A stretch of DNA of 5,590 nt from Candidatus Aminicenantota bacterium (GCA_023136725.1 JAGLQR010000134.1:1-5590), one strand, 5' to 3'. Counted from the first letter of the stretch, positions 1-5,481 are shown. Notes: generated by a model not told the origin, from the sequence alone. Translations and numbers: made by a program.

Positions 1-2
1 AT

Positions 3-560
3 GGAACATTCGGTGACTCAAATCCTATATCTCCCGAGTTGTTCCAATCATTTAATCCGATCTTTGTGGTGTTTCTTACCCCTGTGATAGTTGCCTTTTT
101 TGCCTGGCTTAACAAAAGAGGCAAAGAACCATCATCTCCGAAGAAGATCGGCATCGGTATGCTGCTTCTGGCTGCAGGTTGGATAATTATGATACTTGCT
201 TCACTCGGATTGATCAGCCCGAAAGCTCTTGCGGGAATTGGGGGGACCTCACCTTTCCTTGTTGCTCCATACTGGTTGATAGGGATGTATTTCACCCTTA
301 CTGTATCTGAATTGTTCATCAGTCCTATGGGACTTGCATTTGTTGCAAAAGTTTCACCTCCGAAATTCAGGGGTATGATGCAGGGTGGATGGCTTGCTGC
401 TACTGCGATAGGGAATATGCTTTCCGGACAGGTTGCAAAGCCTTATGCGGCACTGGAACTCTGGCAGACCTATACTCTTCTGGTAGTTACATCCCTAATG
501 TCTGCAGCGTTTATGTTCCTGATTTTAAAGAAGCTTGAACGGGTGACGGAAAATTCGTAA
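3..560 (+). CDS. POT/PTR2-family proton-dependent oligopeptide transporter, C-terminal part (5' end outside window)
   Basis: This is an inner-membrane secondary transporter of the major facilitator superfamily that probably takes up di- and tripeptides with protons. The frame is open from the first bases of the window with no stop, so the start lies upstream. A TTG at 39 is internal, because coding clearly continues before it (FGDSNP... leading into FQSFNP). About 185 residues are visible, where the family usually has 450-500. Family signatures seen are FQSFNPIF (nt 42-65) followed by a hydrophobic helix, a basic loop with KRGKEPSSP, and SELFISPMG (from nt 306) leading into VAKVSPPKFRGMM and a GNMLSG helix. 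The protein ends in a last helix and a short charged tail (LKKLERVTENS). These match the last five or six helices of POT transporters. Substrate choice cannot be read from this half. A hairpin terminator candidate follows about 57 bases after the stop. Confidence 0.88.
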   Translation, partial: GTFGDSNPISPELFQSFNPIFVVFLTPVIVAFFAWLNKRGKEPSSPKKIGIGMLLLAAGWIIMILASLGLISPKALAGIGGTSPFLVAPYWLIGMYFTLTVSELFISPMGLAFVAKVSPPKFRGMMQGGWLAATAIGNMLSGQVAKPYAALELWQTYTLLVVTSLMSAAFMFLILKKLERVTENS

Positions 561-616
561 TAAAATAATTTAATGAAAGTAATATTTGCAAACGGTTCGT
601 TAGCAAAATTAAAATT

Positions 617-652
617 CCTGGCCCTGTCTGAAAATTCAGGGTCGGGTTTTTT
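617..652 (+). terminator. intrinsic terminator candidate after the peptide transporter gene
   Basis: Bases 617-626 (CCTGGCCCTG) pair with 637-646 (CAGGGTCGGG) over ten positions, including two G-T wobbles, around a 10-base loop. Six T residues (647-652) follow directly. This is the classic layout of a rho-independent terminator and sits where the upstream gene would be expected to end. It lies inside the longest possible form of the next reading frame, which bears on that gene's true start. Confidence 0.7.
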
Positions 653-929
653 GAAAACAGATAGGATCGGCAGGTATATTTTCATTACAGATCTCATTCA
701 CGGAAATTTGTGTGAAGATTCGGGTAAAAAAGATCTGATCAAGATTTATGATCTGTTGGGCTCATCATTCGGACGAGCCTTTATTACTGAAGAGCTCGAA
801 TTACCGGAGGAATACTTACTTGAAAACTTGATCCTGGTATTAAGCAGGAATAAATATTTGATATCATATTCCGATTCAGAATTAAAGAGAAAAATTATTG
901 TTAAGGAAGGATCATTCGATAATAATTAA
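651..929 (+). CDS. small hypothetical protein of unknown function
   Basis: I do not recognise this protein. The frame is open from an ATG at 573 (118 residues), but no ribosome binding site precedes that ATG and the first 26 codons run through the terminator hairpin at 617-652. I therefore prefer the in-frame TTG at 651, giving 92 residues, although only a weak GGG (644-646) precedes it. The product is soluble-looking and mixed alpha/beta, with no membrane segment or signal peptide. Visible blocks are RIGRYIFITDLIHGN (residues 5-19), a LIKIYDLLGSSFGRAF stretch (29-44), an acidic ELELPEEYLLENL stretch (48-60), and a Lys-rich end. The single cysteine (C21) gives no metal site. The stop (927-929) is one base from the ATG of amrA, so the two are probably cotranscribed and translationally coupled. 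That this is a real gene rests mainly on this spacing and on protein-like composition. Confidence 0.55.
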   Translation: MKTDRIGRYIFITDLIHGNLCEDSGKKDLIKIYDLLGSSFGRAFITEELELPEEYLLENLILVLSRNKYLISYSDSELKRKIIVKEGSFDNN

Positions 930-930
930 A

Positions 931-1488
931 ATGAGCAATGAATTCAGTGTAGAAGATAGAAAAGAATTGCTCGGAATTGCAAGGAAGACAATCGAGCATT
1001 ATCTGAAAAATGGAAATAAACCCCTATTTAATGATGTGCCTGAGAAATTCAAGGCGAAAAGGGGTGTTTTCGTTACACTGCATAAAAAAGGAAATTTGAG
1101 AGGATGTATCGGCTATCCTCTACCTGTAAGCCCGCTGTTCAATGCTGTCGTTGACAATGCTGTATCATCCGCTTTTGAAGATCCGAGATTTCCTCCCCTT
1201 GAAATTGATGAATTGAAAGAAATAGATATTGAGATCTCAGTTTTGTCAATACCGGAAAAAGTTGAGAGACCTGAAGATGTCAGGGTAGGGGTTGACGGAA
1301 TTATTATTTCAAAACATGGATACAGAGGCCTTCTGCTTCCTCAGGTTCCGGTTGAACAGGAATGGGATCTTGATCAATATATCTCATATGGATGTATGAA
1401 AGCCGGCCTTTCAGATGATGAATGGAAGAAGGGAGTTGACATCGAGGTGTTTCAGGCAGAGGTTTTCGGAGAATTGGAAATTGAATAG
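931..1488 (+). CDS. amrA: AMMECR1-domain protein (AmmeMemoRadiSam system protein A)
   Basis: This is a 185-residue, cytoplasmic, single-domain protein of the AMMECR1 family. The biochemical role is not settled. In many bacteria the family is encoded with a Memo-like protein and a radical SAM protein, and neither is in this window. The hallmark LRGCIG motif is at residues 56-61, preceded by GVFVTLHKKGN and followed by DPRFPPL (84-90), IDIEISVLS (98-106), the GLLLPQVPVE block (133-142), a CMKAGL helix (155-160) and the terminal FQAEVFGE (174-181). Length and both ends agree with the family. I chose the ATG at 931 because SVEDRKELLGIARKTI is the usual N-terminus. The upstream TTG at 898 would add residues not seen in the family. 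The nearest Shine-Dalgarno-like GGAAGG (905-910) is 20 bases away, too far for a normal site, which supports coupling to the preceding gene. The end overlaps yjbQ. Confidence 0.9.
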   Translation: MSNEFSVEDRKELLGIARKTIEHYLKNGNKPLFNDVPEKFKAKRGVFVTLHKKGNLRGCIGYPLPVSPLFNAVVDNAVSSAFEDPRFPPLEIDELKEIDIEISVLSIPEKVERPEDVRVGVDGIIISKHGYRGLLLPQVPVEQEWDLDQYISYGCMKAGLSDDEWKKGVDIEVFQAEVFGELEIE

Positions 1489-1897
1489 ATCATATCTTAA
1501 AACCCTGGAGATCAGCACAGGGGCATCAATGGAGTTAAAGGATATATCCGGGCTTGTCAATAATTGTGTTGAAGAAGCAGGTATTCAAAATGGTATTGTC
1601 CTTGTTTATACTCCACATACGACTGCAGGAATAACAATAAATGAGAATGCTGATCCTTCCGTAAAATCGGATATGATCAAATTCTTTTCAGAAATGGTTC
1701 CTGACAAATCATACTTCAGGCATATGGAGGGGAATTCTTCTTCCCATATAATGTCCTCTTTAATATCTCCATCCCAGTCCTTCATCCTGGATAATGGCAG
1801 ATTAATACTCGGAACATGGCAGGGTATATTCTTTTGTGAATTCGACGGGCCAAGATCAAGAAAGGTTTATGTTAAGATATTATCAGAAGATCAATAA
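1481..1897 (+). CDS. yjbQ: YjbQ/UPF0047-family secondary thiamine-phosphate synthase-like enzyme
   Basis: This is a small cytoplasmic protein of the UPF0047 family. E. coli YjbQ has a weak thiamine-phosphate synthase side activity, and the physiological role of the family is open. Conserved blocks seen are YTPHTTAGITINENADP (residues 43-59, with H46), HMEGNSSSHI (81-90, with H81 and H89), and LGTWQGIFFCEFDGPRSRKV (110-129). The last holds the family signature GTWQGI and the basic DGPRSRK end. The frame is open back to an ATG at 1415, but that would add 22 residues encoded by out-of-frame amrA sequence. The TTG at 1481 has GGAG (1468-1471) nine bases upstream and gives 138 residues, the usual family size, so I take it as the start. 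The gene overlaps the end of amrA by eight bases, implying one transcript and coupled translation. Confidence 0.88.
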   Translation: MNRSYLKTLEISTGASMELKDISGLVNNCVEEAGIQNGIVLVYTPHTTAGITINENADPSVKSDMIKFFSEMVPDKSYFRHMEGNSSSHIMSSLISPSQSFILDNGRLILGTWQGIFFCEFDGPRSRKVYVKILSEDQ

Positions 1898-1923
1898 TTA
1901 AAAAATTGTAAAAGGAAAAAAAT

Positions 1924-2187
1924 ATGAAAGATATAATTGCAGTTATATTCGGAATGGGCTTAATGGCAAATGCAGGGCTTTTTGTAATTCAGGCTGTAAA
2001 GATCGTAAAAAATAAAAGTGCAAAAGGGGTTTCTACTGTTACTTTTGCAGGGTTTTCCGTTCTGCAGATCACTGGGATTCTGCATGGCTATTTCCAGAAT
2101 GATATGTATCTTCTTACTGGGATGGCAGCAAGTTTACTTGCATGCGGAACCGTTACAATCCTGTCTGTTATTTATAAGAACAGGTGA
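1924..2187 (+). CDS. SemiSWEET/PQ-loop-type small membrane transporter (divergent)
   Basis: The 87-residue protein has three hydrophobic segments (about 4-23, 37-56 and 61-84), a Lys-rich loop (KIVKNKSAKGVS, 26-37) between the first two, and a basic C-terminus. This is the layout of bacterial SemiSWEETs, which dimerise in the membrane to carry sugars. The FVIQAVKIVKNKSAKGVS stretch lines up with the PQ-loop motif, but proline of the PQ pair is replaced by isoleucine (I22-Q23). Two substrate-pocket residues known in SemiSWEETs, a Trp in helix 2 and an Asn in helix 3, are not seen at the corresponding places. The cargo is therefore unknown and may not be a sugar. The ATG follows an AAGGA site (AAAAGGAAAAAAAT) at good distance and lies 26 bases after yjbQ, probably in the same operon. 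A strong hairpin closes the unit 17 bases after the stop. Confidence 0.72.
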   Translation: MKDIIAVIFGMGLMANAGLFVIQAVKIVKNKSAKGVSTVTFAGFSVLQITGILHGYFQNDMYLLTGMAASLLACGTVTILSVIYKNR

Positions 2188-2204
2188 TCAGAACATAAGG
2201 AAAT

Positions 2205-2231
2205 TAAGGGCGGAAAGACCCGCCCTTATTT
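2205..2231. terminator. bidirectional hairpin terminator between convergent genes
   Basis: A perfect nine-base-pair stem, 2205-2213 (TAAGGGCGG) with 2220-2228 (CCGCCCTTA), encloses a six-base loop. On the plus strand TTT follows. On the minus strand the stem is followed by ATTT. It lies between the stop of the SemiSWEET-like gene (2187) and the stop of the HAAS-domain gene (2248), so it can serve both convergent transcripts. The T-tracts are short, so efficiency is uncertain. Confidence 0.75.
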
Positions 2232-2247
2232 AAAAGATTAAATTTGA

Positions 2248-2946
2248 TTAATCGGATTTCTTTTTGTTTCTTTTTAAGATCTCTTTAAGTTTTTTTGAAA
2301 ACAATTCAAATATCGTCTTCAGGCCTCTGAAAATATATTTGCTCATATAGAGGAGAAATATACCCAAAGCGGTCAATACGAACGAAATAAAGATCCCCAG
2401 GGCTCCTTCAAGAGTGGGGTTGGAAAATTCCAGGAACCCAATCCTGATCATATCAGCTTCACCTGATAGATTTGTAAAAAATTCAGGATCAACTATATGT
2501 ATTATACTGATAAATATTCCTGCCAATCCGCCTAATGTAAAACTGACTGCCACTGCATAATAAGCAATTACAATTCCAAGTAGAACTCCAAGAATTCCAA
2601 GAATGACACCGAGACCTCCAAATCCCAGAGGAAGGCCGAAAATAGCGATAAGAGCACCTATCAGAATATATAGAGGAATGTTCTTCTCCTTGCCGATCTT
2701 ATACATCGTTTTTGGAGCGCTTTTAGAAAATACTTCTGCTGGTTCTCCGAACTTTTTTAAAACATTTAGAATTTTCCCGATCTCATCCCCATTCTTCTCT
2801 TCCATAAAGGATTCATAAATATGTGAGTCTATCTCTTTTGTAAAATCATCCCGATCAATTTCCGGCACACCTTTCATATGTGATCTGACTCTTGTCAGGT
2901 AATCATTAACGATCTTCTCTACACTTTCAGGATATTTATTCCCCAT
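2248..2946 (-). CDS. HAAS/DUF1700-type membrane protein paired with PadR
   Basis: This is a 232-residue integral membrane protein. The N-terminal cytoplasmic part (about residues 8-75) looks like the HAAS helical domain: YLTRVRSHMKGVPEIDRDDF, then EIDSHIYESF, then a DEIGKILNVLKKFGEPAEVF segment matching the family's conserved LGxPxxhh ending. Hydrophobic, glycine-rich segments fill about 90-153 (two to three helices), and a further helix spans about 181-201. The C-terminus is strongly basic (KKLKEILKRNKKKSD). HAAS proteins are known as partners encoded beside PadR repressors and are thought to sense membrane or envelope signals, but no enzymatic activity is known. The ATG (2944-2946) has GGAGG seven bases upstream. 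The start overlaps the end of padR by 11 bases, so the two are translated together. The hairpin at 2205-2228 follows the stop. Confidence 0.82.
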   Translation of the reverse strand: MGNKYPESVEKIVNDYLTRVRSHMKGVPEIDRDDFTKEIDSHIYESFMEEKNGDEIGKILNVLKKFGEPAEVFSKSAPKTMYKIGKEKNIPLYILIGALIAIFGLPLGFGGLGVILGILGVLLGIVIAYYAVAVSFTLGGLAGIFISIIHIVDPEFFTNLSGEADMIRIGFLEFSNPTLEGALGIFISFVLTALGIFLLYMSKYIFRGLKTIFELFSKKLKEILKRNKKKSD

Positions 2947-3334
2947 TTTTTACCTCCCTGGCTGGATATATTTTCTTTTTTTCAGAGATAGATTTCCTAC
3001 CTCCTTTTTTTTTCATTGTTTTGGTCTTGGAAACAAGAGCTGTAAGATCCTTGAACTCTTTTCCCAATCCCTTAAGTATTTCATTCCCTTGGTGAGTGAT
3101 CATATAATATTTTCTTGGCGGTCCTTTTGAAGATTCCACCCATTGTGAACTGATCAACTCTTCCTTTGCAAGCCTTGACAGGATAGGATAGATGGTCCCC
3201 TCATTAATATCAAAGCTGCAATTATCAGTGATTGCTTTAATAAGGGAGTATCCATAATACTTATCTTTCTTAAGTACCTGGAGAATAACAAGTTCGAAAA
3301 CCCCTTTCCTTAACTGCTTGATCTTATTTTCCAT
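2936..3334 (-). CDS. PadR-family transcriptional repressor
   Basis: This is a 132-residue winged-helix DNA-binding protein, expected to act as a dimer in the cytoplasm. The PadR signature runs through residues 8-80: LRKGVFELVILQVL, YYGYSLIKAI (26-35), the recognition-helix region INEGTIYPILSRLAKEELI (43-61), and the wing with GPPRKYYMIT (71-80). A C-terminal helix that would serve dimerisation follows, and then an unusual Lys/Arg-rich tail from about 105 to the end. A GTG six bases upstream (3338-3340) is in frame, but it forms part of the GAGGTG ribosome binding site, so the ATG at 3332-3334 is the likely start. The gene overlaps the HAAS gene by 11 bases. The inverted repeats over its own promoter point to autorepression. 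Its inducer cannot be read from the sequence. Confidence 0.88.
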   Translation of the reverse strand: MENKIKQLRKGVFELVILQVLKKDKYYGYSLIKAITDNCSFDINEGTIYPILSRLAKEELISSQWVESSKGPPRKYYMITHQGNEILKGLGKEFKDLTALVSKTKTMKKKGGRKSISEKKKIYPAREVKNGE

Positions 3335-3346
3335 TTTCACCTCATA

Positions 3347-3386
3347 ATACTATGTAATATATAGTATACGAAGGAACATAGTACAA
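3347..3386 (-). promoter_or_regulatory. padR promoter with overlapping inverted-repeat operator array
   Basis: On the minus strand a TTGTAC (-35-like, 3381-3386) and TATATA (-10-like, 3358-3363) are 17 bases apart, just upstream of padR. Over them lie ATACTAT (3347-3353) and ATAGTAT (3361-3367), a perfect 7-7-7 inverted repeat. A second inverted pair, TACTATGT (3348-3355) and ACATAGTA (3376-3383), is also perfect over eight bases. PadR proteins are known to bind ATGT/ACAT-type dyads in their own promoters, so these are good operator candidates. The pairing of half-sites in vivo is inference. Confidence 0.6.
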
Positions 3387-3456
3387 TGTTTCAAAAAAAT
3401 TAAAATAAATTTGAAATCTAGAGAACAGATGGAGTTATTAAGGATACAGGATTGAT

Positions 3457-3711
3457 CTATACAATCTTTTCGTAGAATGAACTATTGTTGACTTTGGAGT
3501 CGGGTGATTCTTCTATGCTGGTAAGGAAGTAAAATGCAATAGCGGCAATTATCAAAGCTGCTGCAATTGCCACGACCATAATGATCTTTTTATCAACCTG
3601 AGACCGTACCACACTGCTTCCGGTTGAAATATCTTCATTTACTTTGTTTCCACATTTCCTGCAATATTTTGAATCGTCCTCAATCTCATATCCACAACTT
3701 TTACAAAACAT
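3457..3711 (-). CDS. zinc-ribbon protein with a single membrane helix
   Basis: The 84-residue protein begins with a compact four-cysteine zinc ribbon, FCKSCGYEI...SKYCRKCGNK (C3, C6, C17, C20), of the short N-terminal type (zinc_ribbon_2-like). A polar linker (22-41) and one hydrophobic helix (about 43-64, MVVAIAAALIIAAIAFYFL) follow. A 20-residue polar tail completes it. The ribbon is presumably cytoplasmic with the tail outside. Such proteins are common and no function is established. The ATG is preceded by AGGAGG five bases upstream, so the start is firm. It is 99 bases downstream of the zinc peptidase gene on the same strand and may share its transcript. No convincing terminator lies between them. 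Confidence 0.75.
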   Translation of the reverse strand: MFCKSCGYEIEDDSKYCRKCGNKVNEDISTGSSVVRSQVDKKIIMVVAIAAALIIAAIAFYFLTSIEESPDSKVNNSSFYEKIV

Positions 3712-3810
3712 GATTCCTCCTGTTAAGCTTTATATTATTTGTAAAATTAAAATTCTTCTCTTCACTCTTTATTGGGGCAGGGGGCTTTTAGAGATATCCT
3801 TTGCGCATCC

Positions 3811-4662
3811 CTAAAGGTTGTTTGTTGAGAATGTATCGCCCAGGTTGGGATCGCCTGTTTTCATACCTTTTCTGAACCATTTCAGCCTTTGAGCTGATGT
3901 CCCGTGAGTAAAAGAGTCCGGTACAACATATCCCTGCTGTTTCATTTGTATCCTGTCATCTCCAACAGCATTAACTGCCCTTAATGCTTCTTCAACATCA
4001 CCCTCTTCGAGGATATTTTTCATTTTTTGAGCATGATGAACCCATATTCCAGCAAGGAAATCTGCCTGAAGTTCAAGTCTGACCGTAAGTTCATTAAGCT
4101 TTCTCTGACTCACACGCCCTCGCTGGGAATCTACTTTATCCATAATACCGAGAAGTTTCTGAACATGATGGCCAACTTCATGTGCCAGGATATATGCCAT
4201 TGCAAAGTCACCTGATGAACGGAATCGTCTTAACATCTGCTCAAGGAAATCAAGATCTATGTACACCTTTTCATCTGCAGGACAATAAAAAGGGCCTGTT
4301 GCTGCACTTGAAAATCCGCATGCCGACCTGACAGATTGCCTGAAAAGGACGAGTTTTGGCTCTCTGTAAGTTCTTCCAGAATCTTTAAATATCTTATTCC
4401 ACACATCCTCTGTGTCCTGGAGAACTACAGAGATAAATTGAGTTAATTCATCATCCTGTGTTGTTTTCTGGCCTGGTTGTGTCTGAACAATACTATTTCC
4501 CGGATCGAGTAGTTGAAGAACCTGCTTGGGATTTCCCCCGAGTATTATAAAAATAATCGCTATTATAATTCCGCCCAGCCCTCCGCCAAGACTCATTTTC
4601 CTTCCAGCACTCATTCTTCTGTCTTCAACATTATCGCTTCTTTCTCTGCCTCTCCAACGCAT
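3811..4662 (-). CDS. ypfJ: neutral zinc metallopeptidase, YpfJ family (PF04228-type)
   Basis: This is a 283-residue membrane-anchored peptidase of the YpfJ family. A basic N-terminus (MRWRGRERSDN, RRMS) precedes one hydrophobic helix at about 25-43 (GGGLGGIIIAIIFIILGG), which probably leaves the catalytic part outside the cytoplasm. Family blocks appear in order. SACGFSS with GPFYCPAD and VYIDLDFL (residues 113-140) contains two cysteines (C115, C127) that may form a disulfide. HEVGHH (161-166) is the HExxH zinc site with catalytic E162. LELQADFLAG (196-205) probably supplies the third ligand from E197. FTHGTSAQRLKWFRKG (251-266) is the conserved end block. Length and order are complete, so the enzyme looks intact. 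Substrates are unknown for the family. AGGAGG stands just upstream of the ATG at 4660-4662. Confidence 0.92.
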   Translation of the reverse strand: MRWRGRERSDNVEDRRMSAGRKMSLGGGLGGIIIAIIFIILGGNPKQVLQLLDPGNSIVQTQPGQKTTQDDELTQFISVVLQDTEDVWNKIFKDSGRTYREPKLVLFRQSVRSACGFSSAATGPFYCPADEKVYIDLDFLEQMLRRFRSSGDFAMAYILAHEVGHHVQKLLGIMDKVDSQRGRVSQRKLNELTVRLELQADFLAGIWVHHAQKMKNILEEGDVEEALRAVNAVGDDRIQMKQQGYVVPDSFTHGTSAQRLKWFRKGMKTGDPNLGDTFSTNNL

Positions 4663-4683
4663 TTACTCCTCCTGTATTTTTTA

Positions 4684-4744
4684 ATTTTCTGATATTTTTG
4701 TAATAATTTCAATTTAAAATAATTTAAATGTGGAAATATTTCAA
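4684..4744 (-). promoter_or_regulatory. possible promoter region for ypfJ
   Basis: The intergenic region between the divergent ypfJ and zinc-ribbon genes (4663-4766) is very AT-rich. On the minus strand two TTGAAA hexamers (4739-4744 and 4707-4712) are each followed, 17 bases on, by a partial -10 match (TATTTT at 4716-4721, GAAAAT at 4684-4689). Either could be a sigma-70-type promoter. In such AT-rich DNA these matches are weak evidence. Confidence 0.3.
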
Positions 4745-4766
4745 ATATTATACTAAATAGATATTT

Positions 4767-5237
4767 GTGGGGATAAATTATGAGGTTGGGTGCAGCATAT
4801 GCGCATATAATTTTCACTTAAAAGAGGGGACTGCATCGGATTTTACTTCATTTGAAAATATATTGAAGAAATATAATGTTGAACAAAAAAGAGAGATAAA
4901 GAAGATATTGAAAAAATATGATTTGAAAAGTAAAAACAGGATAAAAAACCCAAGATATGAAAAGAATCCATTCTCAGAAGAGAGGATCTATAAATGCAGA
5001 AAGTGTGGAAACCTTGAAAGCCAGCTATATATACGGATCAGTGTACCGGAAAAATGGATGTTCGATACAGGAAAAAATATTTATTTTACCGAAAAGAATA
5101 TACTTTTCAGAATAATAAATAATTGCTCAAAATGTGGAACCAGACTTAGACATTACAAAGAAAGTATTACAAAGTGTAAATGCCCCGAATGTAAAATGGG
5201 GGAATTGAAAGTACTTAACAAAAAAGTGTGGAACTAG
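4767..5237 (+). CDS. predicted double zinc-ribbon protein with a charged insert
   Basis: This is a 156-residue, soluble, basic protein that I cannot name. Cysteines come as CSIC (C9, C12), CRKC (C77, C80), CSKC (C120, C123) and CKCPEC (C137, C139, C142). The simplest reading is two treble-clef or ribbon sites, one from C9/C12 plus C77/C80 and one from C120/C123 plus C139/C142. The first is interrupted by a long charged helical insert (about 28-66, with KKYNVEQKREIKKILKKYD). YEVGCSICAYNFHLKEG resembles starts of predicted zinc-ribbon proteins in archaea and clostridia, but I cannot assign a family. A TAG at 4758-4760 limits the frame, leaving GTG at 4767 as the only plausible start. It has no ribosome binding site, and a TATACT (4749-4754) lies just upstream, so the message may be nearly leaderless. 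The gene is divergent from ypfJ and convergent with csp. Confidence 0.68.
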   Translation: MGINYEVGCSICAYNFHLKEGTASDFTSFENILKKYNVEQKREIKKILKKYDLKSKNRIKNPRYEKNPFSEERIYKCRKCGNLESQLYIRISVPEKWMFDTGKNIYFTEKNILFRIINNCSKCGTRLRHYKESITKCKCPECKMGELKVLNKKVWN

Positions 5238-5242
5238 TACCA

Positions 5243-5266
5243 TTCCCGGCCGGTTAGGGCCGGGAA
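5243..5266. terminator. palindromic GC-rich hairpin between convergent genes
   Basis: TTCCCGGCC (5243-5251) pairs perfectly with GGCCGGGAA (5258-5266) around a six-base loop. On the plus strand it is followed by ATGTATTTTAG. It lies six bases past the stop of the double zinc-ribbon gene and 13 bases past the stop of the convergent csp gene, so it probably ends both transcripts. The T-tracts are poor on both sides. Confidence 0.65.
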
Positions 5267-5279
5267 ATGTATTTTAGAA

Positions 5280-5480
5280 CTAAGCTTTTGTTACGTTTGC
5301 AGCGTAATCGCCTTTGTCACCCTGGCGAACTTCAAACTCAACTTCCTGGCCTTCATCGAGAGTCTTAAAACCATCTGTCTGAATTTCAGCATAATGAACA
5401 AAAATGTCATTACCATCTTCCATTTCGATGAAACCATAACCCTTTGACGCATTAAACCACTTTACTTTTCCTTTTGCCAT
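5280..5480 (-). CDS. cold-shock-domain protein (CspA family)
   Basis: This is a 66-residue single-domain OB-fold protein that binds single-stranded RNA and DNA and acts as an RNA chaperone in the cytoplasm. Both nucleic-acid-binding motifs are intact: RNP1 as KGYGFIEM (residues 13-20) and RNP2 as DIFVHYAE (25-32), after the usual GKVKWFNASKGYG opening. The aromatic residues W8, F9, Y15, F17, F27, H29 and Y30 are all present. Length and ends match the family. The ATG (5478-5480) is preceded by GGAGGT (5486-5491 on the complementary strand). Whether it is induced by cold cannot be known from the coding region, but the leader can fold over the ribosome binding site. It ends at the shared hairpin at 5243-5266. 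Confidence 0.95.
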   Translation of the reverse strand: MAKGKVKWFNASKGYGFIEMEDGNDIFVHYAEIQTDGFKTLDEGQEVEFEVRQGDKGDYAANVTKA

Positions 5481-5481
5481 T

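Noticed and set aside
470..697. Minus-strand open frame of 75 codons
   Set aside because: It lies across the end of the transporter gene and the terminator hairpin, and its translation resembles no family. It is a shadow.
898..930. Upstream TTG start for amrA, adding 11 residues
   Set aside because: Family N-termini begin close to SVEDRKELL, and the added residues are encoded inside the previous gene without a good ribosome binding site.
2018..2233. Plus-strand frame overlapping the SemiSWEET-like gene
   Set aside because: It is out of frame with a clear three-helix protein and runs into the terminator hairpin.
2603..2818. Plus-strand frame antisense to the HAAS gene
   Set aside because: Pro/Arg-rich antisense translation of a glycine-rich membrane segment, with no ribosome binding site.
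3764..3800. G-rich stretch downstream of ypfJ as a terminator
   Set aside because: The GGGGCAGGGGGC run has no complementary C-rich arm nearby, so no stable hairpin forms.
4027..4215. Plus-strand frame antisense to ypfJ
   Set aside because: It is antisense to the conserved zinc-site region of a well-supported peptidase gene.
4611..4817. Minus-strand frame of 68 codons over the ypfJ start and intergenic region
   Set aside because: It overlaps the ypfJ start in another frame and mostly reads AT-rich intergenic DNA (Lys, Ile and Tyr rich). No ribosome binding site is seen.
4780..4821. ATG at 4780 as the start of the double zinc-ribbon gene
   Set aside because: It is in a different frame and reaches a stop after 13 codons. 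Only GTG 4767 opens the cysteine-containing frame.
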